This document shows, in pieces, positions 18,170 through 27,036 of a stretch of DNA of 64,000 nt. The notes beneath the pieces are model-generated. The model made no database searches, had not been told where the DNA came from, and worked only from the letters and a program-made list of their open reading frames with translations. Every line of letters begins with the position of its first letter. Position 1 is the first letter of the stretch. This DNA is from Pseudodonghicola xiamenensis DSM 18339. Its GTDB lineage: Bacteria; Pseudomonadota; Alphaproteobacteria; Rhodobacterales; Rhodobacteraceae. Location of the stretch: NCBI RefSeq assembly GCF_000429365.1, contig NZ_AUBS01000013.1, forward strand, positions 44,492-108,491, given 5' to 3'. Made by a program: the position numbers and the translations under genes.

Positions 18170-18943
18170 ATGAAACTGGCCCTGTTGCAGACCCCGCCCG
18201 CCAATGGCAACGCAGACCAGGCCCTGGCCGAGCTGGAAACCGCGATGACGGCGGCCGCCTCTGCCGGCGCCGATCTTCTGGTCACCCCGGAACTGCTGCT
18301 GCCGGGCTACAATTGCCCCGATCTTCACGCCGCCGAAGCGCAGCCGGTCGAGGCGGATTGGATCGCTCGCCTGTCGGCCCTGGCCGCGACGCATCGCTGC
18401 GGGCTGGTGGTCGGCTGGGCAGAGCGTGCCGGCGATACGATCTATAACAGCGCCAGCGCCATCGGCCCCGATGGCGCCTTGCTTGCCACCTATCGCAAGC
18501 GCCAGCTTTTCGGCCCGATGGAACGGGCAAGCTTCGTGGCCGGATGCGATCCTGCCCCGGTCTTCGATCTGGCCGGGCGGCGCTGCGGGCTGCAAATCTG
18601 TTATGATATCGAATTTCCCGAACATGCCCGCGATCTGGCCCGACGTGGCGCCGAACTGATCCTGGTGCCGACCGCCAATCCGGTGGGCTTCGAACATGTG
18701 CAGCGCCTGTTTGTGCCCGCCCGTGCCGCCGAGAACGCCATCTGTGTCGCCTATGCGAATTATTGCGGCGAGGAGAACGGGCTGGAATTCGGTGGCATGT
18801 CGGTGGTTGCCGGCCCGGATGGGGCTGAGATCGTTCGCGCCGGACGCGGCCCGGCACTGCTGATCGCCGATTTGCCGGTGCTGGGGGATTATCCGGCGGG
18901 AATGCTGTCGACCCAGCTTGACGATCTGGTCGGCGGCGCCTGA
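18170..18943 (+). CDS. Carbon-nitrogen hydrolase (nitrilase superfamily)
   Basis: This 257-residue nitrilase-fold amidase carries the Glu-Lys-Cys triad: Glu41 in VTPELLLPGY, Lys110 in TYRKRQLFG, and Cys144 in LQICYDIEFPE. It hydrolyses an amide bond of unknown identity; the short length and the triad context resemble omega-amidase or D-amino-acid-amide hydrolases rather than true nitrilases. It starts 27 bases after the LysR gene on the same strand and may be co-transcribed. It is convergent with minE. Confidence 0.88.
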   Translation: MKLALLQTPPANGNADQALAELETAMTAAASAGADLLVTPELLLPGYNCPDLHAAEAQPVEADWIARLSALAATHRCGLVVGWAERAGDTIYNSASAIGPDGALLATYRKRQLFGPMERASFVAGCDPAPVFDLAGRRCGLQICYDIEFPEHARDLARRGAELILVPTANPVGFEHVQRLFVPARAAENAICVAYANYCGEENGLEFGGMSVVAGPDGAEIVRAGRGPALLIADLPVLGDYPAGMLSTQLDDLVGGA

Positions 18944-19037
18944 CAGATCGCGATCAGGCGTTGGCCTGTCCACTGGCCCGTCGCGCCTGACCCCGCCACT
19001 GCAAGAATGGCGAGGCCGGCGCCTGAGGCCCATGTGG

Positions 19038-19316
19038 TCAGGACCGGTCTTTCTTCGATGAGGCTTCCGGCATCTCGATGTTGATCTCCAGGCTCGAGAC
19101 CGCGTTGTCACGCTGCACCCGGATATCAACATCCTCGTCTTCGACGGTGACGTATTTCCGGATCACCGCAAGAATGTCGTTCTGAAGCTGGGGCAGGAAG
19201 TCGGCCGCATCGGAACCGCCCGCGCGCTCATGCGCAAGCAGGAGCTGCAGGCGATCCTTGGCGGTCTGGGCCGTCTTCGCTCGGCGGGGCTTGAGGGAGA
19301 AACCGAACAGGCTCAT
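19038..19316 (-). CDS. minE: Cell division topological specificity factor MinE
   Basis: This 92-residue protein has the membrane-targeting N-terminus MSLFGFSLKPR, the MinD-binding helix (TAKDRLQLLLAHERAG) and the topological specificity domain (DILAVIRKYVTVEDEDVDIRVQRD). It stimulates MinD ATPase and drives pole-to-pole oscillation. The ATG overlaps the minD stop by four bases. A charged tail (SSKKDRS) extends slightly beyond the E. coli protein. Confidence 0.97.
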   Translation of the reverse strand: MSLFGFSLKPRRAKTAQTAKDRLQLLLAHERAGGSDAADFLPQLQNDILAVIRKYVTVEDEDVDIRVQRDNAVSSLEINIEMPEASSKKDRS

Positions 19317-20161
19317 GATGTGCGCCCGAACAGCCGCTGCAGCAGACCCGGACGCCGTTCTTCGCCGATCCGGATTTCGATGTCCTGCCCGGTCAGGCGC
19401 GCCACCGTATCCTCATAAGCCATGCCCGCGCTCGAGGGTTCGTCCAGGATCACCGGCGTGCCGACGTTCGAGGCCCGCAGCACCGCCTGGCTTTCCGGGA
19501 TGATCCCGATCAGCGGCACGGCGAGGATTTCCAGCACGTCGTCCACGGTCATCATCTCGCCCTTGTCGATCCGGGCCTGATCGTGACGGGTCAGCAGGAC
19601 GCGCGCCTTCACCGGTTCGGAGGAACCGCTTTCCGCGCGTTTGGTCTTGCTGGCCAGCAGGCCCAGGACCCGGTCGCTGTCGCGCACCGAGGAGACTTCG
19701 GGGTTGGTCACGACCACCGCCTCATCGGCGAAATACATGGCTAGCTGAGCACCGCGTTCGATCCCGGCGGGGCTGTCGCAGATGATGTAGTCGAACTCTT
19801 CCTTCAGCTCGTTCAGGACAGCTTCGACGCCTTCCTTGGTCAGCGCATCCTTGTCCCGCGTTTGCGAGGTCGGCAGGATATACAGCGTATCGAGCCGCTT
19901 GTCCTTGATCAGCGCCTGTTTCAGGCGGGCATCGCCCTGGATCACATTGATGAAGTCGAACACCACCCGGCGCTCGCATCCCATGATCATGTCGAGGTTG
20001 CGCAGGCCGACGTCGAAGTCGATCACCACCGTCTTATGACCGAGCTTCGCGAGACCCGCGGAAATCGCTGCCGCCGAGGTGGTCTTGCCCACCCCGCCCT
20101 TGCCCGAGGTGATCACGATGATCTTCCCCAGAGGCGGCTTCTCCTTCATTTGCGTCGTCAT
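19313..20161 (-). CDS. minD: Septum site-determining ATPase MinD
   Basis: This 282-residue ParA-like ATPase has the deviant Walker A GKGGVGKTT (Lys21, Lys26), DFDVGLRNLDMIMG switch residues, and a C-terminal amphipathic membrane helix ending LLQRLFGRTS. It binds membrane in its ATP form and recruits MinC. It overlaps minC upstream and minE downstream by four bases each, so the three genes form one coupled operon. Confidence 0.98.
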   Translation of the reverse strand: MTTQMKEKPPLGKIIVITSGKGGVGKTTSAAAISAGLAKLGHKTVVIDFDVGLRNLDMIMGCERRVVFDFINVIQGDARLKQALIKDKRLDTLYILPTSQTRDKDALTKEGVEAVLNELKEEFDYIICDSPAGIERGAQLAMYFADEAVVVTNPEVSSVRDSDRVLGLLASKTKRAESGSSEPVKARVLLTRHDQARIDKGEMMTVDDVLEILAVPLIGIIPESQAVLRASNVGTPVILDEPSSAGMAYEDTVARLTGQDIEIRIGEERRPGLLQRLFGRTS

Positions 20162-20904
20162 GTGAGCGCCTCCAAATGCAATCCCTCATCCTTTAGAAAC
20201 ACCTGCAGGCTCTGTCCCCGCAGTGTGTCGCCGATGCTTTCGCTGGTGCGGTAGACCCCCGCGATGGCCAGCAATTCCGCCTCCTGCCGCAGGCAGAAGA
20301 TACGCGCGGATTCGTTGCCGTGGGCCCCGGCGATGGCCCGACCGCGCAGCGTGCCATAGACATGAATGTTGCCCGAGGCAATCAGTTCGGCCCCCGAAGA
20401 GACAGAACCGACCACGGTCAGATCGCCTCTTTCGGCGAAGATCACCTGTCCGGAGCGTACTGGCGTGGTGATCAGTTTGTTGTCGGGCGGTAGCAACTTG
20501 TCGATCTTGCGCCGGCCGCCGTTGCCAGCCTTCTCTGCCGGGATGTCGCGTCCGATGGTCACCGGGATCAGCCCAAGCTCCGCGGCCACCTCTGCCTGCG
20601 GATCAGAGACGTTCTGCACGCCGAAGACCTGCAGGTCGCGGCCTCGCAACTGGTCGACCAGGCCGCGAAGCGCGGCGGTTTCGGTCAGCCCGGGCACCAT
20701 GCCCAGATCGAGGATCAGCGGGGCATCGAGCAAGAGCTGCGGCGCCTGCCGCAATTGCTCGTCAAGGGCTTCATAAAAGGCGGCGTCGAAATCTTCGTTT
20801 CCCAGCCTGATGGCGATCGCGGTGATGAACCGTCCGCGGATCTGGAACGGCTGGGCCGAGACCGAAGCGCGTCCGCCCCGGCCGTTTGCATTGTTTGTCC
20901 GCAC
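20158..20904 (-). CDS. minC: Septum site-determining protein MinC
   Basis: This 248-residue inhibitor of FtsZ assembly has an N-terminal FtsZ-interacting domain (about 15-115). A linker rich in Arg/Lys and Pro follows, then a C-terminal right-handed beta-helix (about 140-245) with SGQVIFAERGDLTVVGSVSSG and an ANGN-like HGNESARIFC stretch that binds MinD. I accept the GTG at 20902-20904 as start, with AGGAG about ten bases upstream. It is the first gene of minCDE. Confidence 0.95.
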   Translation of the reverse strand: MRTNNANGRGGRASVSAQPFQIRGRFITAIAIRLGNEDFDAAFYEALDEQLRQAPQLLLDAPLILDLGMVPGLTETAALRGLVDQLRGRDLQVFGVQNVSDPQAEVAAELGLIPVTIGRDIPAEKAGNGGRRKIDKLLPPDNKLITTPVRSGQVIFAERGDLTVVGSVSSGAELIASGNIHVYGTLRGRAIAGAHGNESARIFCLRQEAELLAIAGVYRTSESIGDTLRGQSLQVFLKDEGLHLEALT

Positions 20905-21407
20905 CTGGACCGTGCTCCTGCTCTCGTCTGTCGGGGGCGAATCAGTTGCCCCCCATTGTTTTTTGTCACCTAGCCACCTTCGGCCCTAGGGCGCATCGTG
21001 GAACTTCATGGGCAAACGGATTGAGCGGTTTCCTGCTAGCGGTTGCCCGTCGGCGCGGAGACATTCCGCTTACCCGGGCGCTCTAGGCTGACCTGCGTCT
21101 TGACGTCGCGCCATTTGGAAGTGCGGCGGCAATATACTGCGCTTTTAGGGGGACCGCCACGGGCAATCGGAGAGGACAACCGGATCGCGAGTGCAGGGTG
21201 GCGGGGCGAGGAGCAAGCCGCGCGCCCGGCAGGATCCTGCCTTGCCGCTGTTCGGGTCGCGGCCGGCAGGCGCTTTGCCCTCCTGCCTTGATCCATGTCA
21301 TGCCGGGTCTCAGGGATAACCCCTAATCGCCCGGGGTTTCCTCCGATATCGGGGCGCTTGCCCCGGTCCTAAATTATGGCTGACCGAAAGAGGAAAGGAT
21401 CAGCCAC
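20905..21407. other. 503-base regulatory gap between minC and ttrB
   Basis: This region separates divergent minC and the ttr operon. It contains a perfect 14-base palindrome GGCAGGATCCTGCC (21228-21241), the palindrome CCGATATCGG (21343-21352), a GCTT-loop hairpin (21350-21365), and an FNR-like site. No supported small gene; an 82-codon frame at 21043-21291 has no start signal or recognisable content. Confidence 0.65.
21288..21301 (+). promoter_or_regulatory. Possible FNR/anaerobic regulator site upstream of ttrB
   Basis: TTGAT-CCAT-GTCAT matches the left FNR half-site TTGAT perfectly and the right half at three of five positions. It lies about 107 bases before the ttrB start. Tetrathionate reductases are known FNR-dependent anaerobic enzymes, which makes the weak match plausible. 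Confidence 0.35.
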
Positions 21408-22157
21408 ATGGACACCAACCGCCGCGGCTTTCTGGGCGCGATGGGTCGGGTCTCGATCGGCGCTGCGGCCACGGTGGCCGGCGCCGGCCAATCCGCCACA
21501 GCCGCCACCGACCCGGATCACAGGACCCATTGGGGCATGGTGGTCGATCTGCGCAAATGCATCGGCTGTCAGGCCTGCACTGTCGCCTGCATCATGGAAA
21601 ACGATGTGCCCGAGGATGCCTTCCGCACCCATGTCTCGGTCTACGAACTGGTCAAGGACGGTCAGGACCCGGCGATGGTGATGCTGCCGCGGCTGTGCAA
21701 TCACTGCGACAACCCGCCCTGCCTGCCGGTCTGCCCGGTCGAGGCCACCTTCAAGGCCGAGAATGGCGAGGTTCTGGTCGATGCCAGCAAATGCGTCGGC
21801 TGCGCCTATTGCGTGCAGGCCTGCCCCTATGATGCGCGCTTCATCAACCACGAGACGCAGGTGGCGGACAAATGCACTTTCTGTTTCCACCGCACCAGCG
21901 TCGGCCTGTTGCCGGCCTGCGTGGAAACCTGCGTCGGCGGTGCCCGCAACTTCGGCGATCTGAACGATCCCGACAGTGAAGTATCCCGCATGTTGCGCGA
22001 GAACGAGGTTTCGGTGCTGCGCCCCGAGATGCACACCAATCCGAATGTCTATTACATCGGCCTCGACGAGGTTCTCGACGGGCGGGTGGCCGGGGAGGCC
22101 GCCTATCGCCCGCCGCTGACCGGCGAGGCCCAGGCCACCCATGGAGAGGGTCTTTGA
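21408..22157 (+). CDS. ttrB: Tetrathionate reductase iron-sulfur subunit TtrB
   Basis: This 249-residue periplasmic subunit has a Tat signal (NRRGFLGA) and four ferredoxin-type cysteine clusters: CIGCQACTVAC, CNHCDNPPCLPVC, CVGCAYCVQAC and CTFC...CVETC. It passes electrons from the quinol-oxidising TtrC to the molybdenum subunit TtrA. Order ttrB-ttrC-ttrA matches the Salmonella operon. AAAGGATC lies a few bases upstream of the ATG. Confidence 0.93.
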   Translation: MDTNRRGFLGAMGRVSIGAAATVAGAGQSATAATDPDHRTHWGMVVDLRKCIGCQACTVACIMENDVPEDAFRTHVSVYELVKDGQDPAMVMLPRLCNHCDNPPCLPVCPVEATFKAENGEVLVDASKCVGCAYCVQACPYDARFINHETQVADKCTFCFHRTSVGLLPACVETCVGGARNFGDLNDPDSEVSRMLRENEVSVLRPEMHTNPNVYYIGLDEVLDGRVAGEAAYRPPLTGEAQATHGEGL

Positions 22158-22158
22158 G

Positions 22159-23283
22159 ATGGACGTGCAAATCCACGAACTCGTCGGTGCCGTGCACGAG
22201 GCAGCCTGGCTGCCCTGGGCGGTGCAGTATTTCTTCCTGATCGCCATGTCGGTCACCGCGCTGCTGATGTCCCTGCCGGGCTTCGTCTTCGGGCGCGAGG
22301 CGGCGTTGCCCAAGGCGCGGCTGGCGCTGATGGTGGCGGTCACCACCGGCATCACGGCGCCGATCGCGCTTCTGGCCGACCTGCACCAGCCGGGGCGGTT
22401 CTGGGAATTCTTCGTCTATACCCACAAGACCTCCTGGATGGCCTGGGGCGCCTGGGTGGTGCCCTCTTATGTCGGGCTGTTGATCCTCTTCGCCTGGGCG
22501 ATTCATCGCCCGGCCTTCTACCGTTGGGGGCAACAGGACTGGCGGTTCGCCTGGTTGTTCCGGCTGCTCAGCCTTGGGGGAGAGGCCAATTGGTTTGCCC
22601 GTCCGCTGGGAATGGCCGCCGGCGTCGCGGCGCTGGCTATCCTGGTCTATACCGGGATGGAGGTGACGATCGTGCGCGCCCGGCCGCTGTGGAACACCCC
22701 CTTCCTGCCGCTGCAATTCGCCGCCACCGGTTTCGTCGGCGCGCTGGGGGCGATGCTGGTGCTAGAGCGAGTGCTGAGCCGCGACGGCGCGCTTGAGGCG
22801 CGGTTGAATCGCAACCTTGCTGCCGCGCTCGCCGTGGTGGGGGCGCTGGGGCTCGCCTGGTTCGCGCTGGCCAGCTCGGGCCTGTCGCCTCGGCATGCCG
22901 AGGCGCTGGCCTCGGTCGCGGGCTTCCCGGTCTGGCAGAAGATCGCCACCTGGGGCGCGCTGTCGATTGCGGTGCCCTTCGTGCTGGCGTTGGTCCTGCC
23001 GCGCAACAGCGGTTGGGTCACCGGGCTGATCGCCATCCATGCCGCCTGGATGTTCCGCTGGACCGTCTTCATGGGCGGGCAGGCGGTGCCCAAGGTCGGG
23101 TCCGGCCTTTACGACGCGCTGATGCCCACCGGCATCGCCGGGCTGATGGGGGTGATCGGCACCTTCGGGCTCTGGCTCTTCCTGATCATTGCCTACACCA
23201 CCTTCATTCCCTGGGCCGAGGCCGGCCAGCCCGATGACGGGCGTGGCGCCAAGGCCCCCGGACATCCCGTCCGCTCTGTCTGA
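22159..23283 (+). CDS. ttrC: Tetrathionate reductase membrane subunit TtrC (NrfD family)
   Basis: This 374-residue NrfD/PsrC-type quinol-oxidising membrane anchor has about nine hydrophobic segments. I use the ATG at 22159, two bases after the ttrB stop and nine bases after GGAGAGGG; an in-frame ATG at 22141 would overlap ttrB. It should hold TtrAB at the periplasmic face and feed quinol electrons to tetrathionate. Family members lacking the partner subunits are common, but both are present here. Confidence 0.9.
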   Translation: MDVQIHELVGAVHEAAWLPWAVQYFFLIAMSVTALLMSLPGFVFGREAALPKARLALMVAVTTGITAPIALLADLHQPGRFWEFFVYTHKTSWMAWGAWVVPSYVGLLILFAWAIHRPAFYRWGQQDWRFAWLFRLLSLGGEANWFARPLGMAAGVAALAILVYTGMEVTIVRARPLWNTPFLPLQFAATGFVGALGAMLVLERVLSRDGALEARLNRNLAAALAVVGALGLAWFALASSGLSPRHAEALASVAGFPVWQKIATWGALSIAVPFVLALVLPRNSGWVTGLIAIHAAWMFRWTVFMGGQAVPKVGSGLYDALMPTGIAGLMGVIGTFGLWLFLIIAYTTFIPWAEAGQPDDGRGAKAPGHPVRSV

Positions 23284-23295
23284 GGAGACACCATC

Positions 23296-26200
23296 ATGTC
23301 CACTCGCCGCAATATCCTGAAAGGCGCAGCCGCTGCCGGTGCCCTCGGCACCTTCGGGGCCGGCTATGCCGAAACGCTGAAGAAACTGGCCAAGGGCAAA
23401 TGGTCGGGCGAGGTGCCCAACGCCGCCCTGACCGGCAATTCGCTGACGCCCGAATATGTCATCGACCCCGACACCGGCGATCTGGCGATGAACCCCGATA
23501 TCGCCATGAGCTATACGATGTGCATCGGCTGCACCACCATGTGCGGCGTGCGGGTCAAGGTCGACAAGGCGCAGAACAAGGTGCTGCGCGTCACTGGCAA
23601 CCCCTATAGCCCGATGAGCACGGATCCCTTCATCCCCTATGAAGCTTCGGTCAAGGACAGTTTCCTGGCGATGGCTCAGACCGGCAAGGGCGATGGGCTG
23701 ACCAATCGCTCCACCGCCTGCGGGCGGGGCAATGCGGTGCTGCAGCAGGTCGACAACCCGCGCCGCGTCTTGAAGCCGTTGAAACGGGTGGGTCCGCGCG
23801 GGTCGGGAAAATGGCAGACCATCAGCTTCGAGCAACTGATCGAGGAGGTGGTCGAGGGTGGCGATCTCTTTGGCGAGGGCCGGGTGGCCGGACTGCGGGA
23901 AATTCGCGACCTGAAGACCCCGATCAAGAACGGCGCGCCGGAACTGGGCCCCCGGGCGAACGGGCTGGTGGTGATGAACTGCGTCGATGACGGCCGCGAC
24001 AACCTGTTGCTGCGCTGGCTCAAGCAAAGCTATGGCTCGACCAACTTCACCCGCCATGGCTCTTATTGCGGCGGCGCCTATCGTTCGGGGTCCGGTGCGA
24101 TGTTCGGCGATTTCAAGAAGATGCCGCACGCCAAACCGGATTTTCTCGAAGCGGAGTTCGTGATGTTCGTGGGCACCGCCCCGGGCAATGCCGGTAACCC
24201 GTTCAAGCGGGTGGGAAATCTGATCGCCAAGGCGCGCTCTGACGGCAAGTTGGATTACGTGGTGGTCGATCCGGTGCTGAACAATGCGCAGAACGGGCCT
24301 TCGGGAGACCGGTCGCGCTGGGTGCCGATCAAGCCGGGCACCGACGGCGCGCTCGCCATGGCGATCATCGGCTGGATGTTCGATCACGACCGGATCAACC
24401 ATGCCTATCTGGCCCAGCCCAGTGCCGCCGCCGCAGAAGCGGCGGGAGAGCCGAGCTGGACCAATGCCACCCATTTGGTGATCGTAGAGGAGGGCCATCC
24501 GCGCTATGGCCGCTTCCTGCGCGGCTCCGACATCGGGCTGGCGGTGGAGGGCGATGCCTATTCCGACGTCGATCCCTTCCTGATCGCCTCCGAGGCCGGC
24601 CCGGTGCCGGTGGGTGCCGAAGCGGCGCCGCTGTTCTTCGATGGCGTGGTCGCGACGGCGAAGGGGCCGGTGGCGGTGAAGACCTCTCTCACCCTGCTGC
24701 GCGAGGCGGCGGCGAGCCGCACGTTGATGGAATATTCCGAGGCCTGCGGCATCCCCGTCGAGACCATCGAGGGGCTGGCCACCGAACTGACCAGCCATGG
24801 CCGCAAGGCGGCGGTGAATTCCCACGGCGGGATGATGTCGGGCTCGGGTTTCTACAACGCCTATGCGCTGATGATGATCAACACGCTGATCGGCAACCTG
24901 AACTGGAAGGGCGGCACCATGATTGCCGGCGGCTGGTTCCCGGACAACAAGGGCCCGGCCTATGACCTGGCCAAGTTCCCCGGAATGGTGACGCCCAAGG
25001 GGCTGCCGATCGGGCGCAACGTGCCTTATGAAAAGACCAGCGAATTCAAGGCCAAGAAAGCCGCAGGTCAGGCCTATCCCGCCGATGGCCCGTGGTATCC
25101 GAACGCGCCGGGGCTGGCGACCGAATGGATCAGCTCCATGGTCAATCATTATCCCTATGGGGCCGAGGCGCTGATCTTCCGCAACACCAACCCGATCTAT
25201 GGCGTCCCCGGTATTTCGCATGTGGTGGACAGGCTGAAGGATCCGAAGGTGGTGCCGCTGATCATCTCGGTCGACCCGTTCATCAACGAAAGCTCGGCGA
25301 TCTCGGATTACATCGTGCCGGATTCGGTGATGTATGAAACCTGGGGCTTCACCAAGCCCTGGGGCGGGGTGGCGACCAAGGCGACCACGGCGCGCTGGCC
25401 GGTGATCGAACCGAAGATGGAGAAGAACGCCGAAGGCCAGCGGGTGGGGCTTGAGACCTTCCTGATCGCGACCGCCAAGCGGATGGACCTGCCGGGCTTC
25501 GGCGATCAGGCGATCCCGGATGCCGATGGCACCCTGCACCCGCTGAACCGGGCCGAGGATTGGTATCTGCGCGGCGCCGCCAATGTGGCGATGATCGGCA
25601 AGACACCGGTGCCCGAGGCGACGGATGAGGATCTGGAATTGTCGAACGTCGCCCGTATCCGCGCGGATCTGGAGGCGGTGCTGAAACCCGAGGAATGGCG
25701 TCGGGCGGCGACCATCTATGCCAAGGGCGGGCGGTACGAGAATATCGAACGCAGCTATCAGGGCGACAAGGCGACCTATGCCTTCGGGGCCCCGATGCTG
25801 GTCTGGAACGAAGGGCTGGGCAGCTTCCGCCGCGCCACCACCGGCACCCGGATGCCCGGCAGTCCGACTTGGTTCGAGGCGGAATTCGCCGATGGGTCGA
25901 AGGTGGCCGATCACTACCCCGCCGCCGACTGGCCGGTGAAGGTGATGAGCTTCAAGTCGCCCTTGCAGAACTCTTATTCGGTGGGCGCCAAGGCGCTGCT
26001 GAGGATCATTGCCTCCAACCCGGTGGTGCTGGGCCGTGCCCTGGCCGAGGCGCATGGCATTGCCAACGGCGACATGGTGCGGCTGACCACGCCGGGCGGC
26101 AGCCTGGAAAGCGTCGCGGTGGTGCGCGACGGCATCGCCCCTGACACCGTGGCGATCGAGCACGGCTATGGCCACAAGGGGTTCGGTGCCCAGGACATCA

Positions 26201-26367
26201 TGATTGACGATGATATCTGGCCGGCGGATCCGCGGCTCGCTACCGGAGTGCTTTTGAACGACATGGGGATGGTCGATCCGACCCGGGCCAATACCGGCGT
26301 CTGGGTCGATCCGGTCTCGGGCACGGCGGTGCGGCAGGGGCTGCCGGCGCGGATTGAGCGGATCTGA
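23296..26367 (+). CDS. ttrA: Tetrathionate reductase molybdopterin subunit TtrA
   Basis: This 1023-residue periplasmic DMSO-reductase-family enzyme has a Tat signal (STRRNILKGAAAAGALG) and a 4Fe-4S site CIGCTTMCGVRV. It matches Salmonella TtrA along its length as I recall that sequence, including SFEQLIEEVVEGGDLFGEG, SHGRKAAV, GFGDQAI and the C-terminus AVRQGLPARIERI. It reduces tetrathionate to thiosulfate during anaerobic respiration. The ATG follows GAGGAGA. Sulfite dehydrogenase (SoeA) and polysulfide reductase were considered and fit less well. Confidence 0.95.
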   Translation: MSTRRNILKGAAAAGALGTFGAGYAETLKKLAKGKWSGEVPNAALTGNSLTPEYVIDPDTGDLAMNPDIAMSYTMCIGCTTMCGVRVKVDKAQNKVLRVTGNPYSPMSTDPFIPYEASVKDSFLAMAQTGKGDGLTNRSTACGRGNAVLQQVDNPRRVLKPLKRVGPRGSGKWQTISFEQLIEEVVEGGDLFGEGRVAGLREIRDLKTPIKNGAPELGPRANGLVVMNCVDDGRDNLLLRWLKQSYGSTNFTRHGSYCGGAYRSGSGAMFGDFKKMPHAKPDFLEAEFVMFVGTAPGNAGNPFKRVGNLIAKARSDGKLDYVVVDPVLNNAQNGPSGDRSRWVPIKPGTDGALAMAIIGWMFDHDRINHAYLAQPSAAAAEAAGEPSWTNATHLVIVEEGHPRYGRFLRGSDIGLAVEGDAYSDVDPFLIASEAGPVPVGAEAAPLFFDGVVATAKGPVAVKTSLTLLREAAASRTLMEYSEACGIPVETIEGLATELTSHGRKAAVNSHGGMMSGSGFYNAYALMMINTLIGNLNWKGGTMIAGGWFPDNKGPAYDLAKFPGMVTPKGLPIGRNVPYEKTSEFKAKKAAGQAYPADGPWYPNAPGLATEWISSMVNHYPYGAEALIFRNTNPIYGVPGISHVVDRLKDPKVVPLIISVDPFINESSAISDYIVPDSVMYETWGFTKPWGGVATKATTARWPVIEPKMEKNAEGQRVGLETFLIATAKRMDLPGFGDQAIPDADGTLHPLNRAEDWYLRGAANVAMIGKTPVPEATDEDLELSNVARIRADLEAVLKPEEWRRAATIYAKGGRYENIERSYQGDKATYAFGAPMLVWNEGLGSFRRATTGTRMPGSPTWFEAEFADGSKVADHYPAADWPVKVMSFKSPLQNSYSVGAKALLRIIASNPVVLGRALAEAHGIANGDMVRLTTPGGSLESVAVVRDGIAPDTVAIEHGYGHKGFGAQDIMIDDDIWPADPRLATGVLLNDMGMVDPTRANTGVWVDPVSGTAVRQGLPARIERI

Positions 26368-26382
26368 AGCTCTGAAATAAGT

Positions 26383-26415
26383 GGCGCGACGCGCGAGGGG
26401 ATCGCGCGCCGCGCC
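26383..26415. terminator. Hairpin between convergent ttrA and ridA
   Basis: Arms 26383-26396 and 26402-26415 pair over 13 of 14 positions (one A-C mismatch) around a GGGGA loop. It is GC-rich with no T-run, so it is a probable bidirectional, Rho-assisted end. Confidence 0.55.
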
Positions 26416-26460
26416 TGCGACCTGCCCCCAGAGGGAGAGGGGGCGGGGATGGCTTTGGGG

Positions 26461-26838
26461 TCAGGCCGTCAGATCGGCGGTAGCCATCATTTCGATCCGC
26501 ATGCCCGGTGCGACCAGTTCCTTGACCACCACGGTGGCACGGTTGGGATAGGGTGCCGCGAAGTGGCGGCGATAGACCTGATCGACGGTCTTCATGTCCT
26601 CGCCCTCGATCAGGAAGATCTGCACCTGCAGCACATGATCCAGGGTACCGCCAGCCTCGGCCAGAACCGCCTTGAGGTTTTGGATGGTCAGTTCGGCCTG
26701 TTCCTCGATCCCGGCCTGCAGAATGCTGCCGTCCTGCTGGACCGGTCCGTGATTGGTATAGACCATATCGCCGGATTTCACCCCCCAGGTGAAGGGCTGG
26801 CCGGGTTCGGGCAGACCGCCGGTCAGGATCTGTTTCAT
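26461..26838 (-). CDS. ridA: RidA-family reactive intermediate deaminase
   Basis: This 125-residue YjgF/YER057c/UK114 protein deaminates reactive enamine/imine intermediates. The family pattern is visible in GDMVYTNHGPVQQDGSILQAGIEEQAELTIQNLKAVLAEAGG and the closing PYPNRATVVVKELVAPGMRIEMMATA. The residue that is usually the catalytic Arg in the ..GxxR.. loop appears within NRATV. It is convergent with ttrA and probably independent of it. Confidence 0.9.
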   Translation of the reverse strand: MKQILTGGLPEPGQPFTWGVKSGDMVYTNHGPVQQDGSILQAGIEEQAELTIQNLKAVLAEAGGTLDHVLQVQIFLIEGEDMKTVDQVYRRHFAAPYPNRATVVVKELVAPGMRIEMMATADLTA

Positions 26839-27036
26839 GCGCTGGTCTTCCTCGGTTGCCTGACTGCCATATCAGCAGGCCGCGGGGAGTAGCAATGCCA
26901 GATGGGGGAAGGGGGGAACTGCCGTGGCGAAACGCGCAGGCTCCGGCGGGGGTGTGCCCGGTGCGCCGGGCGGCTGGGCCGTGAGACCCCGGCAGGATGC
27001 GCGGCGCCCTTGGGGGGCGGGTGCCGCGCAAGAGGA

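Noticed and set aside
22762..26175. A very long open frame (more than 1100 codons) on the minus strand across ttrC and ttrA
   Set aside because: It is a GC-rich mirror of ttrA codons, rich in His, Arg and Gly with no recognisable domain. ttrCA on the other strand is unmistakable.
21408..26367. Assigning the cluster to sulfite dehydrogenase SoeABC or polysulfide reductase
   Set aside because: The catalytic subunit follows the TtrA pattern throughout, including SFEQLIEEVVEGGDLFGEG and the C-terminal AVRQGLPARIERI, and the order B-C-A is that of ttr.
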